DNA from: an uncultured Candidatus Poseidoniales archaeon
GTDB taxonomy: Archaea > Thermoplasmatota > Poseidoniia > Poseidoniales > Thalassarchaeaceae
Direction: 5' to 3'
Assembly: GCA_950068635.1 (NCBI GenBank)
Contig: CATMIM010000059.1
Coordinates: forward strand, 1-6,638
Length of the DNA stretch: 6,638 bases
Position numbers and translations under genes: made by a program. This document shows, piece after piece, positions 1 through 5,294 of this stretch (position 1 is its first letter; every line of letters starts with the position of its first letter). The notes beneath the pieces are model-generated. The model worked only from the letters and a program-made list of their open reading frames with translations. It made no database searches and was not told where the DNA came from.

Positions 1-1985
1 GGCTCGCGCACTCGCGGCAGTTGGTGGGTAACGAGCGGCTCAGGAAGGAACTGCTCGGAGCGGAGCAGGACGCCGTGCGCACCCAGGCGGAGACGGCAGC
101 GCGTCAGCGGGGTGAGAGCATCGCCGCCACTGAGCGTGCCGGAGAGGCCGCCGCCGCAGAGATCGAGGACGAAGGTCCCGTGGATGCGGAGCGGCTCGAC
201 GCGGCCGAGACGCTGCTCGACGAGCATGAGGTCGACGGCTCGCTGTGGCTGGTGCGCCGCATCAGCGAGCTCCGCTGGGAGAACGCCGCGCCGGTGCGCA
301 TAGGCGCGCGCATGGCGCGACCGGAGAAGGCGAAGCACCGCGAGATGAAGCCCGCCGTCCACGCTCTGTTCCCGATCGCCACCGAAGGCGGCCCGCAGCG
401 TCTGCTTTCCGCCGCCGCCGAACGTGGCTCGCTGCGCGTGCAACTGGGAGTGCGCGAATGCGTCCGCTGCGGTCGACCCTCCCCGCTGCTGAACTGCCAT
501 CATAGACTCGTGCCAGACGAGCCTGCAACCTGCGGTGGCCGCACGGTCCAGAAGCAGCAGAGACGCTCCTCCAGATGGCGCCGCCGAGGCGAGTATCAAT
601 CGCTGCCCCTGCCACAGATTCTGGAGTCGGTGCGCCTGGGTCTGGGACTCGACCGTCTGCCGAAGAAGGTGAAGTGCGTCAAGGGACTGATTTCGGCCGC
701 TTGCACCCCCGAGCCGCTGGAGAAGGGAGTGTTGCGGGCGAGGCATGGACTGCCAGTGTTCCGCGATGGCACCATCCGTTTCGACATGAGCGACGTGCCA
801 GTGACTCATTTCCGGCCGTGTGAGATCGGCACATCCTGGAAGCAACTGAAGGAACTCGGCTACACGCACGACATCGACGGTGAGCCGATGACCTCCGACG
901 AGCAACTGCTCGAACTCTATCCGCAGGACATGATTCCCTCGCGTAATTCCACAGAGCACCTGATCGCCATCTGCGCTTTCATCGACGACCTGCTCACCCG
1001 CTTCTACGGTCTCGACACGTTCTACTCCGTGGAGACCGAATCAGACCTCGTCGGCCAACTCGCCATCGGGCTCGCGCCGCACACCTCAGGTGGGGTGCTG
1101 TGCCGCATCATCGGATTCACCAACGCCTCTGCTGGATACGCCCACACTCTGTTCCATGCCGCCAAACGGAGAAATTGCGATGGAGATGAAGATTCGATCA
1201 TGCTGCTGCTCGACGGCCTGCTCAACTTCTCTCGCGACATCCTGCCCGCCAACCGCGGCGGCCGCATGGACGCCCCGCTGGTGCTCACCACACGGCTCAA
1301 CCCGACCGAGCTCGACAAGGAAGCGCTCAACGTCGACTGCGCCTGGTTCTACGACCGCCGCTTCTTCGAGGCGACGCTCACACAGCCGCACCCCGAGGAG
1401 CTTGAAGACAGCATGGACTACGCCGATCGGCGCATCGGCAGCATCGGTGCAGTTCGCGGTTACGGGTTCACGCATGGATTGGACGCCCTGGACGCGGGAC
1501 CGAAGAATTCTGCGTACAAGATCCTGGAGACGATGGTGGACAAGATGAACGCCCAGTTGGAACTGGCGGGAAGATTGCGCTCGGTGGACGTGGAGACCGT
1601 CGCCTCACTGGTCGTGGAGGGACACTTCTTCCCCGACATGCGCGGCAACCTCATCGCTTTCACCCGCCAGAAGGTCAGGTGCGGCCGATGTGGTTACTCG
1701 TATCGCCGCCTCCCGCTGGCCGGCAAGTGCATCCGCCGCCGCCGTGGAGGCAGGAAGGCGGGACTGTGGGGGCGCTCGAGCGGGCAGGACCTGTGTGGGG
1801 GCAACCTGATCATGACGGTGTCAGAGGGAGCCGTGCGCAAGTACGTCAAGGTGGCACAGCACGTGATGGACACCTACGACACGTCGGAATACACGCAGCA
1901 GAAGTACCTCTGGCTCGCCGAGACACTCGACGGATTGTTCGCCAACGAGCGCATCAAGGTCTACACCCTCGACGACTTCGTCTGA
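1..1985 (+). CDS. polC: DNA polymerase D large subunit DP2, C-terminal part (5' end outside window)
   Basis: This is the catalytic subunit of the archaeal replicative family D polymerase, which works with DP1 (the proofreading exonuclease subunit) and PCNA. The frame is open from the left edge (first full codon at base 3), so the TTG at 21 is not a real start. About 660 residues are visible; whole DP2 proteins are usually over 1,000. Counting from base 3, the family signatures appear in order: GARMARPEKAK (about 101), a cysteine cluster (C153, C156, C165, C177), VPVTHFRPCEIG, LAPHTSGG (about 360), the catalytic NCDGDED (391-397, with D393 and D395 as the expected metal-binding aspartates), GGRMDAPLVLT (419-429), and a second cysteine cluster (C560, C563, C576, C598). 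The C-terminus ends TLDDFV, resembling a weak PCNA-binding motif. No intein interrupts the catalytic motif. Unusual points are long basic or polar insertions inside both cysteine clusters and an Ala/Glu-rich helical stretch near residues 10-60. The identification is very secure. Confidence 0.97.
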   Translation, partial: LAHSRQLVGNERLRKELLGAEQDAVRTQAETAARQRGESIAATERAGEAAAAEIEDEGPVDAERLDAAETLLDEHEVDGSLWLVRRISELRWENAAPVRIGARMARPEKAKHREMKPAVHALFPIATEGGPQRLLSAAAERGSLRVQLGVRECVRCGRPSPLLNCHHRLVPDEPATCGGRTVQKQQRRSSRWRRRGEYQSLPLPQILESVRLGLGLDRLPKKVKCVKGLISAACTPEPLEKGVLRARHGLPVFRDGTIRFDMSDVPVTHFRPCEIGTSWKQLKELGYTHDIDGEPMTSDEQLLELYPQDMIPSRNSTEHLIAICAFIDDLLTRFYGLDTFYSVETESDLVGQLAIGLAPHTSGGVLCRIIGFTNASAGYAHTLFHAAKRRNCDGDEDSIMLLLDGLLNFSRDILPANRGGRMDAPLVLTTRLNPTELDKEALNVDCAWFYDRRFFEATLTQPHPEELEDSMDYADRRIGSIGAVRGYGFTHGLDALDAGPKNSAYKILETMVDKMNAQLELAGRLRSVDVETVASLVVEGHFFPDMRGNLIAFTRQKVRCGRCGYSYRRLPLAGKCIRRRRGGRKAGLWGRSSGQDLCGGNLIMTVSEGAVRKYVKVAQHVMDTYDTSEYTQQKYLWLAETLDGLFANERIKVYTLDDFV

Positions 1986-2007
1986 GGAACCCGGCCCCCC
2001 GGTTTCC
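1986..2007 (+). terminator. Hairpin directly after the DP2 stop codon, possible 3'-end structure
   Basis: The nine bases after the stop codon (GGAACCCGG) can pair with CCGGTTTCC at 1999-2007 with one central mismatch, closing a four-C loop. Its position suggests an mRNA 3'-end or terminator-like role. Archaeal termination depends mainly on T-rich tracts, and only a short TTTT at 2025-2028 lies downstream, so true terminator activity is uncertain. Confidence 0.4.
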
Positions 2008-2200
2008 TCCCTCTGGAGTGGTGATTTTCCCGTCATCCGGGTCAGCGCTTATAACGCGCTGGCAAGTTGGCCCCCCATGGCCAGACCGGGGCGTCATTCA
2101 TCACCTGTCCTCCTCAGGTTGTCTCGGCAGGCCTGGGTCGCATTCACTTGCGGTCCTCACTTAGAACGGGCCTTCCCCGTCCTGTCGTGATCTGCGGGGG
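2008..2200. other. Convergent intergenic spacer with many short inverted repeats
   Basis: This is the rest of the spacer between the tail-to-tail DP2 and HAAS-like genes. No tRNA-type T-arm or convincing gene was found. Besides the structure at 2036-2090, perfect short hairpins can form at 2029-2041 (CCCG/CGGG), 2103-2119 (ACCTG/CAGGT, 7-base loop), 2139-2152 (CGCA/TGCG) and 2166-2180 (ACGGG/CCCGT, 5-base loop). Some are expected by chance in GC-rich DNA, but the density suits a bidirectional 3'-end region for both converging transcripts. Confidence 0.5.
2036..2090 (+). other. Potential three-way-junction RNA structure after DP2
   Basis: An outer stem pairs 2037-2038 and 2040-2043 with 2084-2089, leaving G2039 bulged. 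It encloses exactly two hairpins. The first is 2044-2060 (AGCGC/GCGCT, loop TTATAAC) and abuts the outer stem with no gap. The second is 2068-2083 (TGGCC/GGCCA, loop CCCCAT) and abuts the other strand of the outer stem with no gap. A seven-base linker joins the two hairpins. The alternative hairpin at 2029-2041 uses part of the outer stem, so the two folds exclude each other. The pairing was read by eye; whether it is transcribed and conserved is unknown. Confidence 0.35.
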
Positions 2201-2731
2201 TCACTCAGGGCGGCGGATGCGCCCACCCGCAAGCCAGCCTAGCAGCGGCAGCATAGCCGAGGTGAGGAACACACCGAACAGGATGCCCCCGGTCACCTGG
2301 TAGCCTGAGAAGATCGAGTTCACCAGATCGAGTCCGAGGCTGAACAGGATCAGCCCGATGATGCGTGGCAGCGCGGCGGAGATGCCGGTGATGAGCCCCG
2401 ATATCCTGCCTCCGTAGTAGGCTGCCAGCAGCACCCAGACGGTGGCCAGCATCAGGAAAAGTGTGGCCGGGAAGGCTGGATACCACGCTTCTATGAACGG
2501 CACTGAAAGCAGCCCGAGCGGGAACGCCGTGATCCAGAAGAACATGCGCAACCACATCGAGATGCCGTGCACCTGGCGCATGGCGCGGCCGAGCGCACGC
2601 GGGTCCTCAGTGGGCACCACACCGCGATATTCCGCACCAGCAGCCACCTCGTCGACGAAGGCGTTCTTGTGGCGCTTGGCCACACCGCGCATGCCCTTGC
2701 GCACCTGCTTCAGGTAGGCGTCGAGTTCCAT
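2201..2731 (-). CDS. Four-TM membrane protein with HAAS-like N-terminal domain, partner of PadR
   Basis: This 176-residue protein starts with a soluble, charged helical region (residues 1-56, MELDAYLKQVRKGMRG through VDEVAAGAEYRG). It resembles the short HAAS/DUF1700-type domain often encoded next to PadR regulators. Four probable membrane segments follow, at about 60-80, 86-106, 120-141 and 148-169, and the protein ends in a basic GGRIRRPE tail. The ATG directly follows the TGA of padR with no base between them, and a strong GGAGGTGA ribosome site lies inside the end of padR, so the two genes should be translationally coupled. HAAS proteins are thought to act with PadR in envelope or stress signalling; the exact role of this one is not known. 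The domain match is by pattern and gene context only, while the membrane topology is clear. Confidence 0.8.
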   Translation of the reverse strand: MELDAYLKQVRKGMRGVAKRHKNAFVDEVAAGAEYRGVVPTEDPRALGRAMRQVHGISMWLRMFFWITAFPLGLLSVPFIEAWYPAFPATLFLMLATVWVLLAAYYGGRISGLITGISAALPRIIGLILFSLGLDLVNSIFSGYQVTGGILFGVFLTSAMLPLLGWLAGGRIRRPE

Positions 2732-3079
2732 TCAGTCTTCACCTCCGATCAGTTTCTGCATGCCATCTGCGAGTTCGGCCCATGCCTTACTCAATTGTAC
2801 CAGCCTCTCTTTTCCCTCATCGGTGAGTGAGTAGTACTTGCGCGCCCTCCTTCCTTCTACTTCCTTGCGCCACTCAGGCTCGAGCATCCCGTTCTTCTCC
2901 AGTCTGCCCAATGCAGGGTAGAGAGCGCCTTCGGTCAGGGCCATCCCGCCGTTGGTCGCCTCTGCGAGCCCATCGAGGATCGCGCCTGAGAAACTCGGTC
3001 CGCGGTCGAGAAACGCGAGCAGCGCGAGCTCGAGCGCACCGCGCCTCAGTTCGCTCACTGCATCGGGTCTGCGCGCCAT
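2732..3079 (-). CDS. PadR-family winged-helix transcriptional regulator
   Basis: This 115-residue protein has the full PadR N-terminal winged-helix pattern. Helix 1 is RRGALELALLAFL (12-24), followed by SGAILDGLAEA (31-41). The recognition helix region is TEGALYPALGRLEKNGML (49-66). The beta wing is EGRRARKYYSLTDEGKERL (75-93). A short C-terminal helix (94-115) probably dimerises; the length suits the small PadR subgroup that lacks a long C-terminal domain. PadR proteins are usually repressors that also control their own operon. The ATG at 3079 is the only in-frame ATG after a TGA at 3119-3121, which supports this start, although the ribosome site before it is weak. The gene is immediately followed by the HAAS-like membrane gene, its likely target and partner. 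The effector is unknown. Confidence 0.93.
   Translation of the reverse strand: MARRPDAVSELRRGALELALLAFLDRGPSFSGAILDGLAEATNGGMALTEGALYPALGRLEKNGMLEPEWRKEVEGRRARKYYSLTDEGKERLVQLSKAWAELADGMQKLIGGED
2739..2746 (-). promoter_or_regulatory. Strong ribosome-binding site for the HAAS-like gene, inside padR
   Basis: On the minus strand GGAGGTGA lies seven bases before the ATG at 2731, within the last codons of padR. It fixes the start of the membrane gene and supports coupled translation of the pair. Confidence 0.8.
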
Positions 3080-3092
3080 CTCTACACCCGTT

Positions 3093-3102
3093 CGCTGCAG
3101 CG
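3093..3102. promoter_or_regulatory. Palindrome just upstream of padR, possible operator
   Basis: CGCTGCAGCG is a perfect 10-base palindrome that begins 14 bases before the padR ATG. A weak TATA-like GCTATGA (minus strand, 3119-3125) would place a transcription start near it, so PadR autoregulation here is conceivable. A 10-base palindrome can arise by chance in a spacer this long, so support is weak. Confidence 0.25.
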
Positions 3103-3137
3103 CATCCTCGGTCGTCTGTCATAGCATTCGCCCCGCA

Positions 3138-3215
3138 TCACATTTGCTCCGGGGGTTTGTGGAACATGTCTGTGGGAACTCCGGATTGCGAGGGTGAACG
3201 GGTCTTGAACACCAT
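3138..3215 (-). CDS. Possible 25-residue small ORF between the surface protein gene and padR
   Basis: A short frame runs from ATG at 3215 to TGA at 3138-3140 and encodes 25 mostly polar residues beginning MVFKTRSPSQSG. A good GGAGG ribosome site (3223-3227) lies seven bases before the ATG. It does not overlap the flanking genes and begins 41 bases after the surface gene stop, so it could be read on the same transcript. No family is recognised, and a frame this short can be accidental. It might instead be a leader peptide for padR. Confidence 0.2.
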   Translation of the reverse strand: MVFKTRSPSQSGVPTDMFHKPPEQM

Positions 3216-3256
3216 GCCTTTCCCTCCGTATGGGGTTCGCACTCGTGGGCGGTCCG

Positions 3257-5068
3257 TCACCAGAGAGGGCCGGAGGCCCCGCCTCCAGACGGGGGATCAG
3301 AGTCCAGGTCCAGCATCCCCGGCAGGGCGGAAGACAGCATCGGATCAGTCACGACCGCCGGCGCAGCAACCGTCGCGGGAACAGCTGCGGCGAGCACTGG
3401 CGCAGCGGCGGCCGTCGGTGTGGCGGCGACCATGGCCAGCACGTTGCGGGCCTTCCGCTTGCGCAGCGTGATGCCGATCAGTCCGAGCACGCCCAGCAGC
3501 GTGACGGCCACGAACTGCAGCCCGACGATCTCGCCGGACAGCAGGGCCATGCCGAGTTGGATGATGTTGATGCTGGCGGAATAGCCCGGGTCGTGGAAGA
3601 TGTGTTCCGCAGCCGGGTAGATCGTGCCGCCCAGAGCGATGTAGACCGCCACGCTGACATCATCGTTGTTCTCCGCGAACGCTTCGGACGCGTGCAGTTG
3701 GAAGGTGACGTTCGCCATCGAGACGTTGCCATCGCCATCGCTGATCTCGGCCTCGTCGACCCAGTGCAGCACGTCGGGCACCTTGCGGAAGTCGTGGCGC
3801 CATTCGACGTTGGTTCCGGTGACCTTGTTCACGCCACGGACATCGCCCGTGCCGAGCACGACTTCGTCCTCCTCGTCGGCGTCGTAGGCCATCGATTCGT
3901 CGAACGCACCGACTTGGCCGGAGACCTCGTCCATGAAGTCGCTGATGATCCCGAAGGTGAACGAGCCGCGGATGATGATCGACTCGACCATCAGCAGCGA
4001 GTCAGGTGTGTGGAAGTCCCAGCCGTCGATCGTCTGGTCGTACTTGAAGTCGGTAGCGACCCGTACGCCGGACCACGTCAGGTTCTGCTGCTCACCGATG
4101 CTCTCGACCTCGTAGGGGATCTCGTCGTTATCCCAGCTCTTGTTCTCGACCGGGTCGAGGGTGACGGTCCACCAGGGGATGACCTCGTCGGTCACCTCGT
4201 CGATGGAGACCCCGAGGTGGAAGGTGTAGGCGATGCGCTCGACCACGTCGTCGTTGCCGCCGAGCAGCCACCAGATGTCGTCACCGTCGTAGTCGACGTC
4301 GGTCGCCTCGATGGTGAAGTTCCAGCCCATCTCGTTCTCCCTGCCTTCTACATGGGACCACTCCTCGATTCCGTCATCGGTCATCTCCCAGACGAGGTTC
4401 GACAGGTCGACTCCAGCGTGGACATCCTCGGCTGACGTCATCTCGAAGTCAGACAGTCCCTCCCCGCTGCGGGTGAAGTCGAACACGCCGTTGCCACTGG
4501 TGTTGGCTGGGTCCTCGGGCGTGCCGGTGTCCTCGAACTCGATCATGTGCACCAGGCTCGTTGCGAACACGGTGGCGATCGGAAGAGGCACGCCGGGAAC
4601 GGACATCCCCTCGACCGGGAAGTCCTCCAGCGTGATTCCGCCGAGGTACTGCACCTCGAGCGCAGCGATGGTCACCGGCCCTGGGTTCTCTTCAGAGCCC
4701 CAGCAGACAGCGAAGTAGGAGAAGCGCTGGGTGACGTTGATCATGAAGAAATCACCCATGCACCAGTCGTCTTCCTCGTCGTCGTTGTCCTCCCAGGAGT
4801 CGACGAGACGGATGTTCTCGCCATACTCCGTGCTGGTCATCACCTCGATGTGATCAGCGGGATTGAGGCTCGTGTCCGACTCGAAGTCGGCTGCCGCCGC
4901 GGTCCCGATCGGGCCGAGCAGCGCCATCAGCGCCGCCCGAAGCTCGGAATCGTCCTCTCCTTCTGTCTGCCATTCGACTGCCGGCGCGCTGAGCGCGGCG
5001 AGCAGCATCATCAGTACCATAATGCTCGAGCGCAGTGCGCTCGGAGCTCTCAGATTTTTGTTCATCAT
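3257..5068 (-). CDS. Large secreted, membrane-anchored acidic surface protein of unknown function
   Basis: No family is recognised for this protein of about 603 residues. The ATG at 5068 (MMNKNLRAPSALRSS) gives a classic Sec signal: a short basic start, then the hydrophobic IMVLMMLLAALSAPA. In-frame upstream starts (TTG at 5167, ATG at 5116) would run through the apparent promoter or bury the signal, so they are less likely. The mature ectodomain is strongly acidic, probably beta-rich and tryptophan-rich. It has one cysteine pair (WCMGDFF and AVCWGSE) that could form a disulfide, and seven Asn-X-Ser/Thr sequons (NVT, NTS, NFT, NKS, NLT, NVS, NVT), suggesting N-glycosylation by the archaeal AglB pathway. 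One C-terminal membrane segment (about 513-534) precedes a basic TLRKRKAR stop-transfer, giving a type I topology. The last 65 or so residues form an Ala/Pro/Val-rich tail ending SGPLW. It could be a structural surface, adhesion or binding protein; this is inferred from architecture only. Confidence 0.85.
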   Translation of the reverse strand: MMNKNLRAPSALRSSIMVLMMLLAALSAPAVEWQTEGEDDSELRAALMALLGPIGTAAAADFESDTSLNPADHIEVMTSTEYGENIRLVDSWEDNDDEEDDWCMGDFFMINVTQRFSYFAVCWGSEENPGPVTIAALEVQYLGGITLEDFPVEGMSVPGVPLPIATVFATSLVHMIEFEDTGTPEDPANTSGNGVFDFTRSGEGLSDFEMTSAEDVHAGVDLSNLVWEMTDDGIEEWSHVEGRENEMGWNFTIEATDVDYDGDDIWWLLGGNDDVVERIAYTFHLGVSIDEVTDEVIPWWTVTLDPVENKSWDNDEIPYEVESIGEQQNLTWSGVRVATDFKYDQTIDGWDFHTPDSLLMVESIIIRGSFTFGIISDFMDEVSGQVGAFDESMAYDADEEDEVVLGTGDVRGVNKVTGTNVEWRHDFRKVPDVLHWVDEAEISDGDGNVSMANVTFQLHASEAFAENNDDVSVAVYIALGGTIYPAAEHIFHDPGYSASINIIQLGMALLSGEIVGLQFVAVTLLGVLGLIGITLRKRKARNVLAMVAATPTAAAAPVLAAAVPATVAAPAVVTDPMLSSALPGMLDLDSDPPSGGGASGPLW

Positions 5069-5130
5069 CAATCCATCCAGTTTCTCTCGGCTGTTCCCAT
5101 TTCGTGTCGGGTCCATCTCCGTTGAGAATC

Positions 5131-5143
5131 CTTGTGTCACAAG
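5131..5143. promoter_or_regulatory. Perfect dyad downstream of the TATA-like element, possible operator
   Basis: CTTGTGTCACAAG has six-base arms around one central base. On the minus strand it lies between the TATA-like element and the surface gene start, where a bound repressor could block initiation. It shares CTTGTG with the dyad at 5155-5169, exactly 25 bases away. Confidence 0.45.
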
Positions 5144-5154
5144 TTTACTATTAA
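5144..5154 (-). promoter_or_regulatory. TATA-like promoter element for the surface protein gene
   Basis: The minus strand reads TTAATAGTAAA, an AT-rich island in GC-rich DNA and a fair match to an archaeal TATA box. With usual archaeal spacing, transcription would start near 5123. That leaves a leader of about 55 bases to the ATG at 5068, or only a few bases to the alternative ATG at 5116. Dyads flank it on both sides. Confidence 0.5.
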
Positions 5155-5169
5155 CCTTGTGATGCAAGG
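5155..5169. promoter_or_regulatory. Dyad upstream of the TATA-like element, possible operator
   Basis: CCTTGTGATGCAAGG has five-base arms (CCTTG/CAAGG). It lies immediately upstream of the TATA-like element on the minus strand, in the TFB-recognition position. It repeats the CTTGTG half-site of the 5131-5143 dyad, so the same protein may bind both sides of the promoter. Confidence 0.4.
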
Positions 5170-5199
5170 TTCATCATGTAATCAGAACTAACAGGCTCT

Positions 5200-5216
5200 C
5201 TGTGAACCGTTCACAG
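5200..5216. promoter_or_regulatory. Perfect 17-base palindrome upstream of the surface gene promoter
   Basis: CTGTGAACCGTTCACAG has perfect eight-base arms around a single central base. The missing loop argues against an RNA hairpin and for a site bound by a dimeric protein. It contains the TGTG/CACA cores also seen in the dyad at 5131-5143, but with wider spacing. It lies about 46 bases upstream of the TATA-proximal dyad and 79 bases past the stop codon of the preceding gene. Confidence 0.5.
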
Positions 5217-5232
5217 GCATGTTCGCGGGCGG

Positions 5233-5267
5233 GGACGGCTGACGCGCGCGCGTATCGCCACCCGTCC
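5233..5267 (-). terminator. Stem-loop downstream of the two-TM protein gene, possible 3'-end structure
   Basis: GGACGG (5233-5238) can pair with CCGTCC (5262-5267). The loop holds A(CG)5T at 5242-5253, itself a 12-base palindrome. The structure begins 28 bases after the stop codon at 5295 on the minus strand. No T-tract follows it in that direction, so termination activity is only a suggestion. Confidence 0.3.
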
Positions 5268-5294
5268 TGCAGATCCCGTTTGATGAGAATGAAA

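Noticed and set aside
21..23. TTG at 21 as the start of the polymerase gene
   Set aside because: The frame is open to the left edge, and DP2 needs several hundred more N-terminal residues, so this is an internal leucine codon.
2043..2061. Hairpin with a 7-base loop (TTATAAC) resembling a tRNA anticodon arm
   Set aside because: No T-arm with a GTTCRANTC-type loop follows, no acceptor stem pairs around it, and the implied anticodon ATA would be abnormal for an archaeon.
2067..2303. 78-codon plus-strand frame spanning the spacer and the end of the HAAS-like gene
   Set aside because: It overlaps the end of a well-supported gene in antisense, has no ribosome site, and looks like random translation of GC-rich DNA.
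3230..4435. Long plus-strand open frame of about 400 codons opposite the surface protein gene
   Set aside because: It is fully antisense to a gene with a clear signal peptide, anchor and sequons. Its translation is rich in Asp, Val, His and Arg without any domain pattern, as expected from the complement of an acidic GC-rich gene.
5069..5167. Upstream extension of the surface protein to TTG at 5167 or ATG at 5116
   Set aside because: The TTG start would place coding sequence over the TATA-like element and a dyad. The ATG at 5116 would add 16 polar residues before the signal and has GGAG directly touching it, which is poor spacing. The ATG at 5068 gives a standard Sec signal.
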